Below, in pieces: positions 1 to 8,946 of a DNA stretch of 64,000 nucleotides (within the stretch, counting starts at the first letter, position 1; each line of letters begins with the position of its first letter). The position numbers and the translations under genes were made by a program. The DNA is from Hungatella sp. GTDB lineage: Bacteria > Bacillota > Clostridia > Lachnospirales > Lachnospiraceae. The notes below the pieces were generated by a model. That model searched no databases, was not told the origin of the DNA, and saw only the letters and a list, made by a program, of their open reading frames with translations. Location of the stretch: the NCBI GenBank assembly GCA_009712635.1, contig WASS01000020.1, positions 248,001 through 312,000 on the forward strand, in the 5' to 3' direction.

Positions 1-1
1 T

Positions 2-628
2 ATGATGGCAGGCAGTGATATTGATTTAAGCATTGCAAAAGAGAATTATGACGCTATTATACAGGCATGGTATCCGGGAGCAAGAGGAGGAAAGGCGTTT
101 GCAGAGCTATTATTCGGCCTTTATTCTCCGTCGGGGAAATTATGCGTGACGTTCTATGATCCGGAATGTGATCTGCCTGAATTCACGGATTATTCCATGA
201 AGAACAGAACCTACCGTTATTTGGAAAGTAAGCCACAGTATCCTTTTGGTTTTGGTTTGACTTATGGCCAGGCTAAAATGTGTGATGCTTATTTAGCCAT
301 GGAAGAAATGGAGATTGAGGCTGTCGTTGAGAACATCGGAGACAGAGCGGTTGAAGAGGTTATTCAGGTTTATGTAAAAGTTATGGATTCAGAATATGCA
401 CCCCTGCATCCAAGACTTTGCGGATTTAAAAGGGTGGCACTGAATTGTGGGGAGAAAAAGAGTGTAAAAATAAAGTTGGATCAGCGGGCTTTTATGGTTG
501 TAAATGAAAATGGGGAGTATATCAAAGACGGAAATCACGTCGAATTATATGCAGGCTTTAGCCAACCAGATGAAACGAGCATACAGCTTATGGGATGTAA
601 GCCAGTGAAGTTGACGGCAGAGATCTAG
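2..628 (+). CDS. Glycoside hydrolase family 3 (beta-glucosidase type), C-terminal part
   Basis: This is the 3' end of a gene that begins before the window. The visible 208 residues match the end of the GH3 C-terminal alpha/beta sandwich (QAWYPGARGGKAFAELLFG, then PSGKLCVTF) followed by YPFGFGLTYG and a fibronectin type III-like domain (roughly residues 95-205), the usual order in bacterial beta-glucosidases and beta-xylosidases. Such enzymes release terminal sugars from beta-linked oligosaccharides. The catalytic nucleophile domain lies outside the window, so substrate specificity cannot be judged. No signal peptide can be assessed. A strong hairpin terminator follows, so it is transcribed separately from the sugar operon downstream. 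Confidence 0.88.
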   Translation: MMAGSDIDLSIAKENYDAIIQAWYPGARGGKAFAELLFGLYSPSGKLCVTFYDPECDLPEFTDYSMKNRTYRYLESKPQYPFGFGLTYGQAKMCDAYLAMEEMEIEAVVENIGDRAVEEVIQVYVKVMDSEYAPLHPRLCGFKRVALNCGEKKSVKIKLDQRAFMVVNENGEYIKDGNHVELYAGFSQPDETSIQLMGCKPVKLTAEI

Positions 629-640
629 ATTCCACGGTCA

Positions 641-688
641 AATACGGACTATCAAACAAGCTGATAGTCCGTATTTGTGTTTTTGTTT
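641..688 (+). terminator. Rho-independent terminator of the GH3 gene
   Basis: A 14-bp perfect inverted repeat (arms 641-654 and 662-675, starting AATACGGACT) with a 7-nt loop is followed by the T-rich run TGTGTTTTTGTTT. It directly follows the GH3 stop codon. Confidence 0.9.
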
Positions 689-705
689 AAAATTTATAGA
701 AAGTC

Positions 706-734
706 TTTACTTTATATGTTTTTTATGTTAATAT
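706..734 (+). promoter_or_regulatory. Promoter of the LacI-type regulator gene
   Basis: TTTACT (706-711), a 17-bp spacer and TAATAT (729-734) form a good sigma-A type promoter. The expected start site falls in the palindrome at 740-755, so a repressor bound there would block initiation. Confidence 0.65.
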
Positions 735-739
735 CATAC

Positions 740-755
740 ATGTAACCGGTTACAT
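740..755. promoter_or_regulatory. LacI-family operator 1
   Basis: ATGTAACCGGTTACAT is a perfect 16-bp palindrome with the central CCGG common to LacI-family operators. It overlaps the predicted transcription start of the adjacent LacI-type gene, pointing to autoregulation. An identical copy lies upstream of deoC. Confidence 0.85.
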
Positions 756-769
756 AAGGAGAGCTTGAA

Positions 770-1792
770 ATGAACATACGGGATATAGCAAAAAAAGCAG
801 GCGTTTCTTCCGCAACTGTTTCCAGAGTCATTAATGAATCTGGATATGTGAAGGAGGAAACAAAGCGCAAAGTATTAGAGGCAATACAAGAGGCAGATTA
901 CGTACCCAATGCCATAGCCAGAAGTCTCAGTATACGTGATTCTTCCAGTATTGGAGTGATTGTTCCGGATATTGCCAATGAGTTTTTTTCGGGCATCATA
1001 AGCGGAATAGGCGAAAGAGCTTCCAATAATCAGTACAATATCGTTTTATTTGATACTGGTGAACTTCTGGAGAGAGAACATCAATGCCTTATGATGGCAG
1101 AAAGCCAGCGTTTGTCAGGGCTTTTAATCACTCCTATTTCAGAACTTGATGAGGTGACCAGGGATAAGCTGATCCAATTTGAAAACAAAGGGATTCCAGT
1201 TGTATTAGTTGACCGCAACATCAGAAATTCCAGTCTGGATGGTGTGTTTGTAGAGAACCATGATGCTGCCTACAAGGCCGTTGAGGCTTTAATTCAGAAT
1301 GGACATCAGAAGATTGCAGTGATTACAGGACCCAACACTTCCATGCCTGGAAAAGACCGTCTGAAGGGCTACAAGTCAGCTCTTAGGGATTACGGGATTG
1401 GGCTAAGAGAGAATTATATGGTATCAGGCGATTTTAAGATTATGAAGGCTTATGAACGGACGAAGGAATTACTGGAACTTCCGGATCCGCCAACTGCTAT
1501 ATTTGCTTCCAACAACCAGACCAGCCTGGGTGTACTCAAATATTTAACAGAGCATAAGCTGAAAATTGGCAGGGATATTTCCATAGTTGGCTTTGATCAG
1601 ATTGAGTCTCTTAAAATTATTGATTACAGTCTTTCAACCATTGACCGTGATGCAAGGAAGCAGGGATATCAGGCAATGGAAATGCTGATCGATAAACTGA
1701 CCCGTAAGGAAAGTCAAAGCTCTGGCCGTAAGGTTTTTGTTCCATACCAGATGGTGCTTCGCGGTTCAGAAAAGATAAATAAGCTGCAGTAA
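770..1792 (+). CDS. LacI-family transcriptional regulator of the ribose/deoxyribose operon
   Basis: A 340-residue LacI/GalR-type repressor. Residues 1-25 form the helix-turn-helix (NIRDIAKKAGVSSATVSRVI) followed by the hinge helix (PNAIARSLS). Residues from about 60 to 335 are a periplasmic-binding-protein-like sensor domain (SIGVIVPDIANEFF, later ISIVGFDQI). AAGGAGAG lies just upstream of the ATG. It is preceded by its own promoter overlapped by a perfect palindrome, and the same palindrome precedes deoC, so it probably represses both itself and the sugar operon. Position and partners suggest an RbsR-like role with ribose or deoxyribose (or a phosphate ester) as inducer; the ligand is inference. 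Confidence 0.93.
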   Translation: MNIRDIAKKAGVSSATVSRVINESGYVKEETKRKVLEAIQEADYVPNAIARSLSIRDSSSIGVIVPDIANEFFSGIISGIGERASNNQYNIVLFDTGELLEREHQCLMMAESQRLSGLLITPISELDEVTRDKLIQFENKGIPVVLVDRNIRNSSLDGVFVENHDAAYKAVEALIQNGHQKIAVITGPNTSMPGKDRLKGYKSALRDYGIGLRENYMVSGDFKIMKAYERTKELLELPDPPTAIFASNNQTSLGVLKYLTEHKLKIGRDISIVGFDQIESLKIIDYSLSTIDRDARKQGYQAMEMLIDKLTRKESQSSGRKVFVPYQMVLRGSEKINKLQ

Positions 1793-1814
1793 GGCAGTTT
1801 ATTTTTACTCAAAT

Positions 1815-1830
1815 ATGTAACCGGTTACAT
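1815..1830. promoter_or_regulatory. LacI-family operator 2, in front of deoC
   Basis: A second exact copy of ATGTAACCGGTTACAT sits in the 58-bp gap between the regulator and deoC, 26 bp before the deoC start. It could act as a second operator on an operon promoter within the regulator's 3' end, or as a roadblock on read-through transcription. Confidence 0.85.
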
Positions 1831-1856
1831 ATTGAAAATTACAATGGAGGATGGAT

Positions 1857-2492
1857 ATGAGTATAGCAAACATGATTGACCATACAATGCTGAAGGCAGA
1901 TGCCGGGGCAGAAATTATCAGGAGATATTGTCAGGAGGCAAAGGAATATGGATTTGCGTCTGTCTGTGTAAACTCCTGTTACGTACCTCTGGCAGCTCAG
2001 GAATTAAAGGATAGCAGTGTGTCTGTGTGTTGTGTAGCAGGTTTCCCATTAGGAGCCATGCTCACATCTGCCAAGGCTTTTGAAGCATCAGAGGCAGTAA
2101 AAGCTGGAGCAGATGAAGTGGATATGGTTATTAATATCGGAGCATTAAAAGATAAGAATTATGATCTGGTCAGAGAAGATATCAGAGCGGTAGTTGATGC
2201 ATGCCAGGGAAGATTAGTGAAAGTAATTCTGGAAAACTGCCTTTTGTCAAAGGAGGAGATTGTAAAGGCCTGCCAGCTTTCCATGGAAGCGGGTGCACAA
2301 TATGTAAAAACGTCCACCGGATTTAGTACCGGAGGAGCAGTAGCAGAAGATGTTGCTCTTATGAAAAAAACTGTGGGAGAAAAATTGAAAGTGAAAGCCA
2401 GCGGCGGAATCCGTACGCCAAAGGAGGCTGAGGCAATGATTTTAGCAGGAGCAGACCGGATTGGTGCTGGAAACGGAATTGCCCTTCTATAA
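1857..2492 (+). CDS. deoC: Deoxyribose-phosphate aldolase (DERA)
   Basis: Class I aldolase that splits 2-deoxyribose 5-phosphate into acetaldehyde and glyceraldehyde 3-phosphate. The protein of about 211 residues shows the family core: [10 protein letters not shown] at the N-terminus, [15 protein letters not shown], then [10 protein letters not shown], the Schiff-base lysine region [13 protein letters not shown], and the second lysine motif VKASGGIRT. Length fits bacterial DeoC (about 210-260). GGAGG directly touches an upstream ATG at 1851, whereas the ATG at 1857 has ideal 6-nt spacing, so 1857 is preferred. It is the first gene of the sugar operon behind operator 2, and its presence hints at a deoxyribose or nucleoside-sugar role. 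Confidence 0.95.
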   Translation: MSIANMIDHTMLKADAGAEIIRRYCQEAKEYGFASVCVNSCYVPLAAQELKDSSVSVCCVAGFPLGAMLTSAKAFEASEAVKAGADEVDMVINIGALKDKNYDLVREDIRAVVDACQGRLVKVILENCLLSKEEIVKACQLSMEAGAQYVKTSTGFSTGGAVAEDVALMKKTVGEKLKVKASGGIRTPKEAEAMILAGADRIGAGNGIALL

Positions 2493-2506
2493 AAAAGGAG
2501 ATGCTT

Positions 2507-3451
2507 ATGGGAAAAAAGATAACGGTATTTGGAAGTTTTGTGGTGGATTTAATGGGAAGATGCCCCCATCTGCCGGTTCCGGGGGAAACGGTAAAAGGAA
2601 GCCTTTTTAAAATGGGACCAGGGGGTAAGGGGTTTAACCAGGCGGTAGCAGCTCACAAGGCAGGTGCAGACGTAACCATGGTGACAAAGGTCGGTAAGGA
2701 TGCCTTTGCCGATCTTGCTATTGAAACCATGACCAGACTGGGGATGGATACAAAACGGGTATTTTGCAGTGATCAGTCAGAAACAGGCACCGCATTAATC
2801 ATGGTAGATGAAAATACCAGTCAGAATGAAATTGCAGTGATCCTGGGCGCATGTGATACGATTTCCGATGAGGAAGTGGAATCTGTTTCCGATCTTCTGG
2901 ATCAGTCAGATTATCTGCTGATTCAGTTGGAAACCAATGTTTCTTCCGTCAGGAAGGCGGTCGAAATGGCATATGACAGGGGCGTTAAAATTATTTTAAA
3001 CACAGCCCCGGTACAGCCTGTCAGTGACAGTATTTTAAGCCGGGTGGAGCTGATAACTCCCAATGAAGTAGAAGCTTCAATATTATCTGGAATACCAGTA
3101 ACAGAAGAGGAAAGTGCCGGAAAAGCAGCGGATTATTTTTTAAATAAGGGAGTAAAAAATGTGCTCATTACAATGGGCAGCAAAGGGGTATATATTGCAA
3201 CCGGAAAAAGAAGGGGATTATTACCTGCTTATCAGGTAGATGCAGTAGACACCACCGGAGCAGGGGATGCATTTAACGGGGGCCTTGCAGCAGCTTTGGC
3301 AGAAGGAAAAGATGTATGGGAAGCAGCAAAATTTGCCAATGCACTGGCAGCGATTTCTGTACAGAGAATTGGAACCACTCCTGCCATGCCTGAACGGTCA
3401 GAAATCGATGCATTTATCAAATCCCATGAAATGGAGGAGCAGTCATGTTAA
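2507..3451 (+). CDS. rbsK: Ribokinase-like PfkB-family sugar kinase
   Basis: ATP-dependent sugar kinase of the PfkB/ribokinase family, 314 residues. The N-terminal substrate motif is GPGGKGFNQAVAA, and the C-terminal signature DTTGAGDAFNGG carries the catalytic aspartate and anion hole. It would phosphorylate ribose, or deoxyribose given the adjacent deoC, at C5. AAGGAG abuts the ATG at 2501 but is 6 nt before the ATG at 2507, so 2507 is chosen. The gene overlaps rbsD by 7 nt, consistent with translational coupling. Sequence alone does not separate ribokinase from deoxyribokinase. Confidence 0.9.
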   Translation: MGKKITVFGSFVVDLMGRCPHLPVPGETVKGSLFKMGPGGKGFNQAVAAHKAGADVTMVTKVGKDAFADLAIETMTRLGMDTKRVFCSDQSETGTALIMVDENTSQNEIAVILGACDTISDEEVESVSDLLDQSDYLLIQLETNVSSVRKAVEMAYDRGVKIILNTAPVQPVSDSILSRVELITPNEVEASILSGIPVTEEESAGKAADYFLNKGVKNVLITMGSKGVYIATGKRRGLLPAYQVDAVDTTGAGDAFNGGLAAALAEGKDVWEAAKFANALAAISVQRIGTTPAMPERSEIDAFIKSHEMEEQSC

Positions 3452-3843
3452 AGACTGGAATTTTACATCCGCAGTTATCAAGAATTATGGCAGAGATCAG
3501 ACATATGGATATGCTTGTAATAGCAGATGCCGGACTTCCTGTACCAAAGGGAGTGGAACGGGTGGATTTAGGCTGGAAACAGGGAAATCCAGGCTATTTA
3601 GAGGTTCTGGAAGAAATTGAAAAATATATGGTTACGGAGAAGGCAGTTTTTGCCCAGGAAGCTCTTGTAGTAAGCGGGGAATTACATAAAGAAGCACTGG
3701 CTCTTTTACCAGCAGGAATACCTGTGGAGTATGTCCCCCACACGGAATTAAAGAAAATGACAGAAGGAGCAAAAGCAATTATTCTCACAGGTGAGTTTAC
3801 AGGTTATACCAATGTAATACTGATCTCAGGCTGTGCATATTAA
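3445..3843 (+). CDS. rbsD: D-ribose pyranase RbsD
   Basis: RbsD/FucU-family mutarotase, 132 residues. It interconverts pyranose and furanose forms so that the kinase gets its substrate. The family motif MLKTGILHPQLSRIMAEIRH carries the catalytic histidine near the N-terminus, and ADAGLPVP and TGEFTGYTNVILISG are also characteristic. Its start lies inside the end of rbsK with GGAGGAG upstream. A true RbsD in the operon favours ribose as at least one substrate. Cytoplasmic decamer in known members. Confidence 0.93.
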   Translation: MLKTGILHPQLSRIMAEIRHMDMLVIADAGLPVPKGVERVDLGWKQGNPGYLEVLEEIEKYMVTEKAVFAQEALVVSGELHKEALALLPAGIPVEYVPHTELKKMTEGAKAIILTGEFTGYTNVILISGCAY

Positions 3844-3870
3844 GACCTGTCGAGGGGAAGGGGAATTTAA

Positions 3871-5373
3871 ATGGGAGGAAGGTTAGTATTAAAACTGGAA
3901 TCAATCGTTAAGAGCTTTCCTGGTGTAAAGGCTCTTGACGGAGTTCATCTGGAAGTATATGAGGGCGAGGTTCATGCACTGTGCGGAGAAAACGGGGCAG
4001 GAAAATCGACTCTGATGAAAATTATTGCAGGAGCTCAGCCCTATACATCCGGTGCCATGTACTTAAATGGGGAAAAGGTGGTATTTCACTCTGCCAGGGA
4101 GGCTGAAAAATCAGGGATTGCAATGATCTATCAGGAATTTAATATGGTGCCGGAATTAACAGTGGCTGAAAATATGTATCTTGGAAGGCTTCCTGTAAAC
4201 AGCTTTAAGAAGGTGGATTGGGAGAAGCTGTTTGAGGAAGCACAGGATAATCTAAACCATCTGGGTTTGAAATTCAGCTCAAAAACCAAAGTGAAGAATC
4301 TTTCCGTTGCCGAAGCGCAGATGACAGAAATCGCCAAATGCCTTACCATAGGCGCCAGAATTATTATCATGGATGAGCCGACTGCTGCACTTGCCGAGGA
4401 AGAAATAAAAATACTGTTTGGGATTATTGAAGAACTTAAAAAGAAAGGAATTGCCATTATCTATATCTCTCACCGTATGGATGAGATTTTTAAGATATCA
4501 GACCGGCTGACGGTATTCCGGGATGGCAGATATGTGGCTTCCAAGCAAATTAATGAGACAGATTATGATGATGTGGTATCCATGATGGTAGGCAGAAACG
4601 TTTCTAACCTGTACCCTGTCCGTAATTATAAAGCCCAGGAAGTGGTGCTTGAAGCCAGAGAGATAAACAGCCGGAATGTACATGATATGAGTCTGAAACT
4701 TCATAAAGGAGAAATACTTGGCATAACCGGACTTCTGGGTTCAGGAACCATTGAATTATCAAAACTGTTATACGGTGCCATGCCAATGGAACGGGGAGAA
4801 GTCTTCGTACATGGGATAAAAAAAGACTGCTCAGCACCTGTAAAAGCACTGAAAGCCGGAATCGGTTTTGTATCTGATGACAGGAAACAGGAGGGGCTGG
4901 TATTAATAAGAAGCATCCGTGAGAATATTTCCATGTCTTCCTTAAAGAAGCTTACAAAAGGAATTCATTTAAATACCAGATTGGAAACAGAACGGGTCAA
5001 CCAACAGATTCAGTCACTGAATATCCGGATTAGCTCTGCTTCTCAGCTGGCTGGTAAACTGAGTGGAGGCAATCAGCAGAAAATTGTTTTTGCAAAGGTG
5101 CTGGAAGCAGATTCCGATATTCTCATACTAAACGAACCGACAAGAGGCGTGGATGTGGGGGCGAAGGCAGAAATATATGCAATTATCAACCAGCTGACGC
5201 AAAAGGGGAAAAGTATTCTTATGATCTCCACCGATTTACCCGAACTGATTGGTGTCAGTGACCGTGTTATTGTAATGCGGGAAGGACGTATGGTATTGGA
5301 AATTTCAGGCAAGGACATGAACCAGGAAATAATTTTAGCACATGCATCTGGAGGGGTGAGAGAAAATGAATGA
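3871..5373 (+). CDS. rbsA: Ribose-type ABC transporter, ATP-binding protein RbsA
   Basis: A 500-residue double-ATPase subunit of a CUT2-family sugar importer. The first cassette has Walker A GENGAGKS (39-46), Q-loop YQEF (87-90), signature LSVAEAQ (144-150) and Walker B IIIMDEPTAAL. The second cassette has a degenerate P-loop (GLLGSGTIEL, 287-296) but keeps LSGGNQQ (397-403) and NEPTRGVD (421-428), as is usual for RbsA/MglA/XylG. It energises uptake through RbsC. Its last 8 bases overlap the rbsC start. Confidence 0.95.
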   Translation: MGGRLVLKLESIVKSFPGVKALDGVHLEVYEGEVHALCGENGAGKSTLMKIIAGAQPYTSGAMYLNGEKVVFHSAREAEKSGIAMIYQEFNMVPELTVAENMYLGRLPVNSFKKVDWEKLFEEAQDNLNHLGLKFSSKTKVKNLSVAEAQMTEIAKCLTIGARIIIMDEPTAALAEEEIKILFGIIEELKKKGIAIIYISHRMDEIFKISDRLTVFRDGRYVASKQINETDYDDVVSMMVGRNVSNLYPVRNYKAQEVVLEAREINSRNVHDMSLKLHKGEILGITGLLGSGTIELSKLLYGAMPMERGEVFVHGIKKDCSAPVKALKAGIGFVSDDRKQEGLVLIRSIRENISMSSLKKLTKGIHLNTRLETERVNQQIQSLNIRISSASQLAGKLSGGNQQKIVFAKVLEADSDILILNEPTRGVDVGAKAEIYAIINQLTQKGKSILMISTDLPELIGVSDRVIVMREGRMVLEISGKDMNQEIILAHASGGVRENE

Positions 5374-6328
5374 AAAAGCTAAGAAACAATTGATCAATCA
5401 GATCAATATTTACCGTTCGGTTTTAATACTGCTGATCATATGCCTGTTTGCTGCATTTTTGTCAAAAAGCTTTTTAAATATATCCAATCTTTTTAATGTT
5501 TTTAAACAGGTAACAGTGGCTGGTATTATTGGCTGCGGAATGACTTTCGTAATTCTGACCGGAGGAATTGACTTATCCGTTGGTTCCATACTTGGGCTTT
5601 CCGGCGTGGTTGCTTCCGGGGTACTGGCTTCTACCGGAAACACATTCCTGGCTGTTGCCACAGCATTAGCCATTGGCACGGTCTGTGGGACTGCCAACGG
5701 ATTTTTTATCTCTCACTGCGGAATTCCTCCATTTATTGCAACACTGGGTACCATGACTTTGCTTCGGGGCTGTGTTTTGATTTATACGAAGGGTTCGCCT
5801 GTTCCGGTAAAGTCTGAGGTCTATAAATTTATTGGAAAGGGTTCTGTCATAGGTGTGCCGGTACCTGTGATTATACTCATACTTCTTTTTCTGGCAGCAC
5901 ATTACATATTGACACAAACCCCCTTTGGAAGGAGCATTTATGCTGTTGGAGGAAACCGGGAAGCCGCCCGCCTGTCAGGGATTTCAGTTAAAAGAACAGA
6001 ATGGACTGCTTATATCATGAATGGATTATTAAGCGGAATCGCGGCTGTTGTACTGACTGCCAGGCTTGGATCGGCGCAATCCACCAGCGGACAGGGAATT
6101 GAAATGGATGCAATTGCAGCGGTTATCCTTGGAGGAACCAGCTTAAGCGGAGGGACCGGATTTGTACTTCCTACCGTGGTGGGTGCGATGATTATGGGTA
6201 TCATCGATAACATCCTTACTCTGATGAACGTCAATCCTCACGCAACCAGCATTGTAAAAGGATCTGTGGTACTGATTGCAGTATTGGTGGATAAAAAAGT
6301 CAAGGATTTATCCGCAAAAGCGGAATAA
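5366..6328 (+). CDS. rbsC: Ribose-type ABC transporter permease RbsC
   Basis: Integral membrane permease of the CUT2 family, 320 residues with about 8-10 hydrophobic segments. The conserved stretch GMTFVILTGGIDLSVGSILG (residues about 58-77) and GTSLSGGTG near residue 250 are typical of RbsC/AraH/XylH. It forms the channel partner of RbsA. It overlaps rbsA by 8 nt and has GAGGGGTGAGA upstream of its ATG, indicating coupled translation. Confidence 0.95.
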   Translation: MNEKAKKQLINQINIYRSVLILLIICLFAAFLSKSFLNISNLFNVFKQVTVAGIIGCGMTFVILTGGIDLSVGSILGLSGVVASGVLASTGNTFLAVATALAIGTVCGTANGFFISHCGIPPFIATLGTMTLLRGCVLIYTKGSPVPVKSEVYKFIGKGSVIGVPVPVIILILLFLAAHYILTQTPFGRSIYAVGGNREAARLSGISVKRTEWTAYIMNGLLSGIAAVVLTARLGSAQSTSGQGIEMDAIAAVILGGTSLSGGTGFVLPTVVGAMIMGIIDNILTLMNVNPHATSIVKGSVVLIAVLVDKKVKDLSAKAE

Positions 6329-6371
6329 ATAGAAACTATTTTAATGTATTTGAGAAGGGAAGGGAAGAATT

Positions 6372-7391
6372 ATGATGAAAAAGAGAATTGCAGCTGCAAT
6401 GATGGCGGGATTTGTTGTATGTTCGATGGCTGGTTGCAGTACAAAAACAGCTACGGAGACTGGGAAGGAGACAACCCAGACAGAAATTGCTGTAACGAAG
6501 TCAGAAGAGACAACAGCAAAAACAGATGGGGGAGCCAGGAAAAAATATGTAATCGGTCTTGCAATGAACACACAGACCAATCCATTTTTTGTGGATGTAA
6601 AGGATGGGGTACAAAAAGCCGCTGATGAGCTGGGCGTGGAATTATACATTACAGATGCCCAGGATGATCCGGCTGTCCAGATGAAAGATGTGGAGAACTT
6701 AATTACAAAGAAACCTGATTGCATTATTATTGATACCTGTGATTCAGATGCCATAGTCTCATCTATTGAGGACTGCAATAAAGCTGGAATTCCGGTTCTC
6801 ACCATGGACAGGGAAGCCAGTGGAGGAGAAGTGGTATCTCATATTGGATATGATGCCATTAAATCAGGAAAACTGGCAGGACAGTATCTGGCGGATACTC
6901 TTGGCGAAAAGGGAAATATTGTAGAACTCCAGGGGATCATGGGCACCAATGTGGCCCAGAACCGTTCCAAAGGTTTTAATGAAATCATAAGCCAGAATCC
7001 GGATATGAAAATTGTGGCATGCCAGGTGGCGGATTTTGACCGTGCAAAGGGCATGAGTGTAATGGAAAATATTTTACAGGCAAATGATCACATTGACGGA
7101 TTGTATGCTGCAAATGATGAAATGCTTCTTGGGGCGTTAGAAGCAATTGAAGCAGCCGGACGTTTAGATGAAATCACAATGATCGGCTGTGATGCCATTG
7201 ATGACACCATTGAGGCAATTAAGGCAGGAAAAGTTGAAGCAACCATTGCTGAGCCCCCATTTTTTCTTGGAAAAGCAATATTAAAAACCGCTTATGATTA
7301 TCTGGAGGGAAAGAACGTAGAAAAATATGTTATTCTGGATAATGAGCTGGTTACTTCTGAAAATGTAAACGGATTGGTTACAAAAGAATAA
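6372..7391 (+). CDS. rbsB: Ribose-type ABC transporter substrate-binding lipoprotein RbsB
   Basis: Extracellular sugar-binding protein, 339 residues. The N-terminus is a lipoprotein signal (MMKKRIAAAMMAGFVVCSMA then GC), with the lipidated cysteine at residue 22. A Thr/Glu/Lys-rich linker to about residue 55 leads to a peripl_BP_4-type domain starting YVIGLAMNTQTNPFFVD. Anchored outside the membrane, it delivers the sugar to RbsAC. Two adjacent ATGs (6372 and 6375) are possible after GAAGGGAAGGGAAG. It is the last operon gene and a strong terminator follows. Confidence 0.94.
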   Translation: MMKKRIAAAMMAGFVVCSMAGCSTKTATETGKETTQTEIAVTKSEETTAKTDGGARKKYVIGLAMNTQTNPFFVDVKDGVQKAADELGVELYITDAQDDPAVQMKDVENLITKKPDCIIIDTCDSDAIVSSIEDCNKAGIPVLTMDREASGGEVVSHIGYDAIKSGKLAGQYLADTLGEKGNIVELQGIMGTNVAQNRSKGFNEIISQNPDMKIVACQVADFDRAKGMSVMENILQANDHIDGLYAANDEMLLGALEAIEAAGRLDEITMIGCDAIDDTIEAIKAGKVEATIAEPPFFLGKAILKTAYDYLEGKNVEKYVILDNELVTSENVNGLVTKE

Positions 7392-7406
7392 ATTTTACAG
7401 ATACAG

Positions 7407-7454
7407 TCTGCTGCCAGATTCCCTGATGAACCGGTTTCTGGCAGCAGATTTTTT
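7407..7454 (+). terminator. Rho-independent terminator of the rbs operon
   Basis: A 12-bp perfect stem (TCTGCTGCCAGA at 7407-7418, complement at 7437-7448) is followed by six T residues, 15 bp after the rbsB stop. Confidence 0.92.
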
Positions 7455-7474
7455 GCAACTGTTTGAAAAGAATC

Positions 7475-7503
7475 GTGACAAGTGGTTGAGAACATGGTAA
7501 AAT
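7475..7503 (+). promoter_or_regulatory. Promoter of the MATE transporter gene
   Basis: GTGACA (7475-7480), a 17-bp spacer and TAAAAT (7498-7503) lie 60 bp before the start codon and after the rbs terminator. Confidence 0.6.
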
Positions 7504-7562
7504 ACGTCTGTGCCGCATGGTAAAGTATGGCAGAATAATAAAACAGCAAAGGGTGAAGGCTT

Positions 7563-8909
7563 ATGGAGACCGATATGACGAGAGGCAATCCGCTTCCCAT
7601 CATTTTAAAATTTACACTTCCGCTATTAATCGGAAATATTTTTCAGCAGTTTTATAATATGGTGGATACAATTATTGTAGGTCGTTTCGTAGGACCGGAT
7701 GCATTGGCAGCGGTGGGATCAACAGGAACCATTATGTTCCTGGTAATTGGTTTTTCACAGGGAATGAGTACGGGATTTACAGTTCTTACCAGTCAGAGGT
7801 TTGGGGCTGGGGATGAAAACGGGGCGAAGCGGTCGGTGGCAAATGGGATTTTACTGTCATTGTTTGTTATTGTATTTATGACATTAATCAGTCTGACATT
7901 CATGAGAACACTATTGAAAATTATGAATACCCCCCAGAATATTATGGAAGATGCTTATACTTATATCTCTATTATTTGCATAGGGATCTTTACAAATGTA
8001 TTTTATAACCTGTTCTCTTCCTTTCTACGTTCTGTGGGCAATAGCCGGATTCCGCTTATATTTTTGGTGCTTTCTGCCTGCTTAAATATCGTGTTGGATC
8101 TGGTTTTTGTAATTAATTTTAAGATGGGAGTTGCAGGCGCTGCATGGGCAACCAATGTATCTCAGGGAATATCCGCTCTTTTATGTATTATTTATATTAC
8201 AAAAAAAGTACCTGTTCTCACGCCGGAAAAGAATCACTGGAAGCTGCATGGTTATGATACGAAGATCCAGCTGTCTGTGGGAATTCCCATGGCTCTTCAA
8301 TTTGGAATCACCGCTTCGGGAACAATGATTATGCAGTCTGCAGTCAATTTATTTGGTTCCGTAGCAGTTGCATCCAATACAGCAGCCAATAAATTTCAAA
8401 GTATGGTGATTCAGGGAATGATGGCAATGGGACAAACCATGGCTACTTATTCGGGACAAAACTATGGAAAAGGTGATATTGGAAGAATCAAACGGGGAGT
8501 CCGCCTTGCACTTACAACAGAAGTAATCTATGCCATTGTATGCTCCGTTATTGTGATTCTGGGACTTCCTTATGCCCTGAGGCTGTTCTTCTCCGGTAAT
8601 GTAGATCTGGCGGAGATTCTACCATGGGCAAAAACCTACAGTTATCTTTGCGCCTCTTTTTACATTCCTCTGGGAACTATTTTTATTTTCCGGAATACCA
8701 TGCAGGGGTGCGGATATGGATTACTTCCCATGCTGGGCGGCGTAGTGGAACTGGTAGCCAGATTGGTTACGGCTACGCTTGCAATAAGGCTTGTAAGCTT
8801 CCCGCTTGCCTGTGCCTGTGATCCTGCAGCATGGCTGAGCGCTGCATTGTTCACTGGAATATCTTATGTTTACGTTATAAAAAAGGTTGAGAAAAAGCTG
8901 GTCAGCTAA
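7563..8909 (+). CDS. MATE-family efflux transporter
   Basis: Multidrug and toxic-compound extrusion family protein, 448 residues with about 12 predicted membrane helices in two pseudo-symmetric halves. The N-terminal segment (PLLIGNIFQQFYNMVDTII, then VGRFVGPDALAAVG) and the repeated-half motif AVASNTAANKFQSMVIQGMM around residue 270 are typical of the NorM/DinF-like branch common in clostridia. Such proteins export cationic compounds by Na+ or H+ antiport; the substrate cannot be deduced. GGGTGAAGG precedes the ATG. It is a single-gene unit with its own promoter. Confidence 0.92.
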   Translation: METDMTRGNPLPIILKFTLPLLIGNIFQQFYNMVDTIIVGRFVGPDALAAVGSTGTIMFLVIGFSQGMSTGFTVLTSQRFGAGDENGAKRSVANGILLSLFVIVFMTLISLTFMRTLLKIMNTPQNIMEDAYTYISIICIGIFTNVFYNLFSSFLRSVGNSRIPLIFLVLSACLNIVLDLVFVINFKMGVAGAAWATNVSQGISALLCIIYITKKVPVLTPEKNHWKLHGYDTKIQLSVGIPMALQFGITASGTMIMQSAVNLFGSVAVASNTAANKFQSMVIQGMMAMGQTMATYSGQNYGKGDIGRIKRGVRLALTTEVIYAIVCSVIVILGLPYALRLFFSGNVDLAEILPWAKTYSYLCASFYIPLGTIFIFRNTMQGCGYGLLPMLGGVVELVARLVTATLAIRLVSFPLACACDPAAWLSAALFTGISYVYVIKKVEKKLVS

Positions 8910-8922
8910 GGCTGTTTTTTCT
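8890..8922 (+). terminator. Possible terminator of the MATE gene
   Basis: AGAAAAAGC (8890-8898, inside the last codons) can pair imperfectly with GCTGTTTTTTCT (ending 8922), giving a weak hairpin with a T run just after the stop codon. Confidence 0.35.
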
Positions 8923-8946
8923 GCTTTTAAATTTCTAAATTTATTA

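Noticed and set aside
3267-3620. 117-codon plus-strand ORF across the rbsK-rbsD junction
   Set aside because: Alternative frame over two clearly coding genes; no homology or ribosome site.
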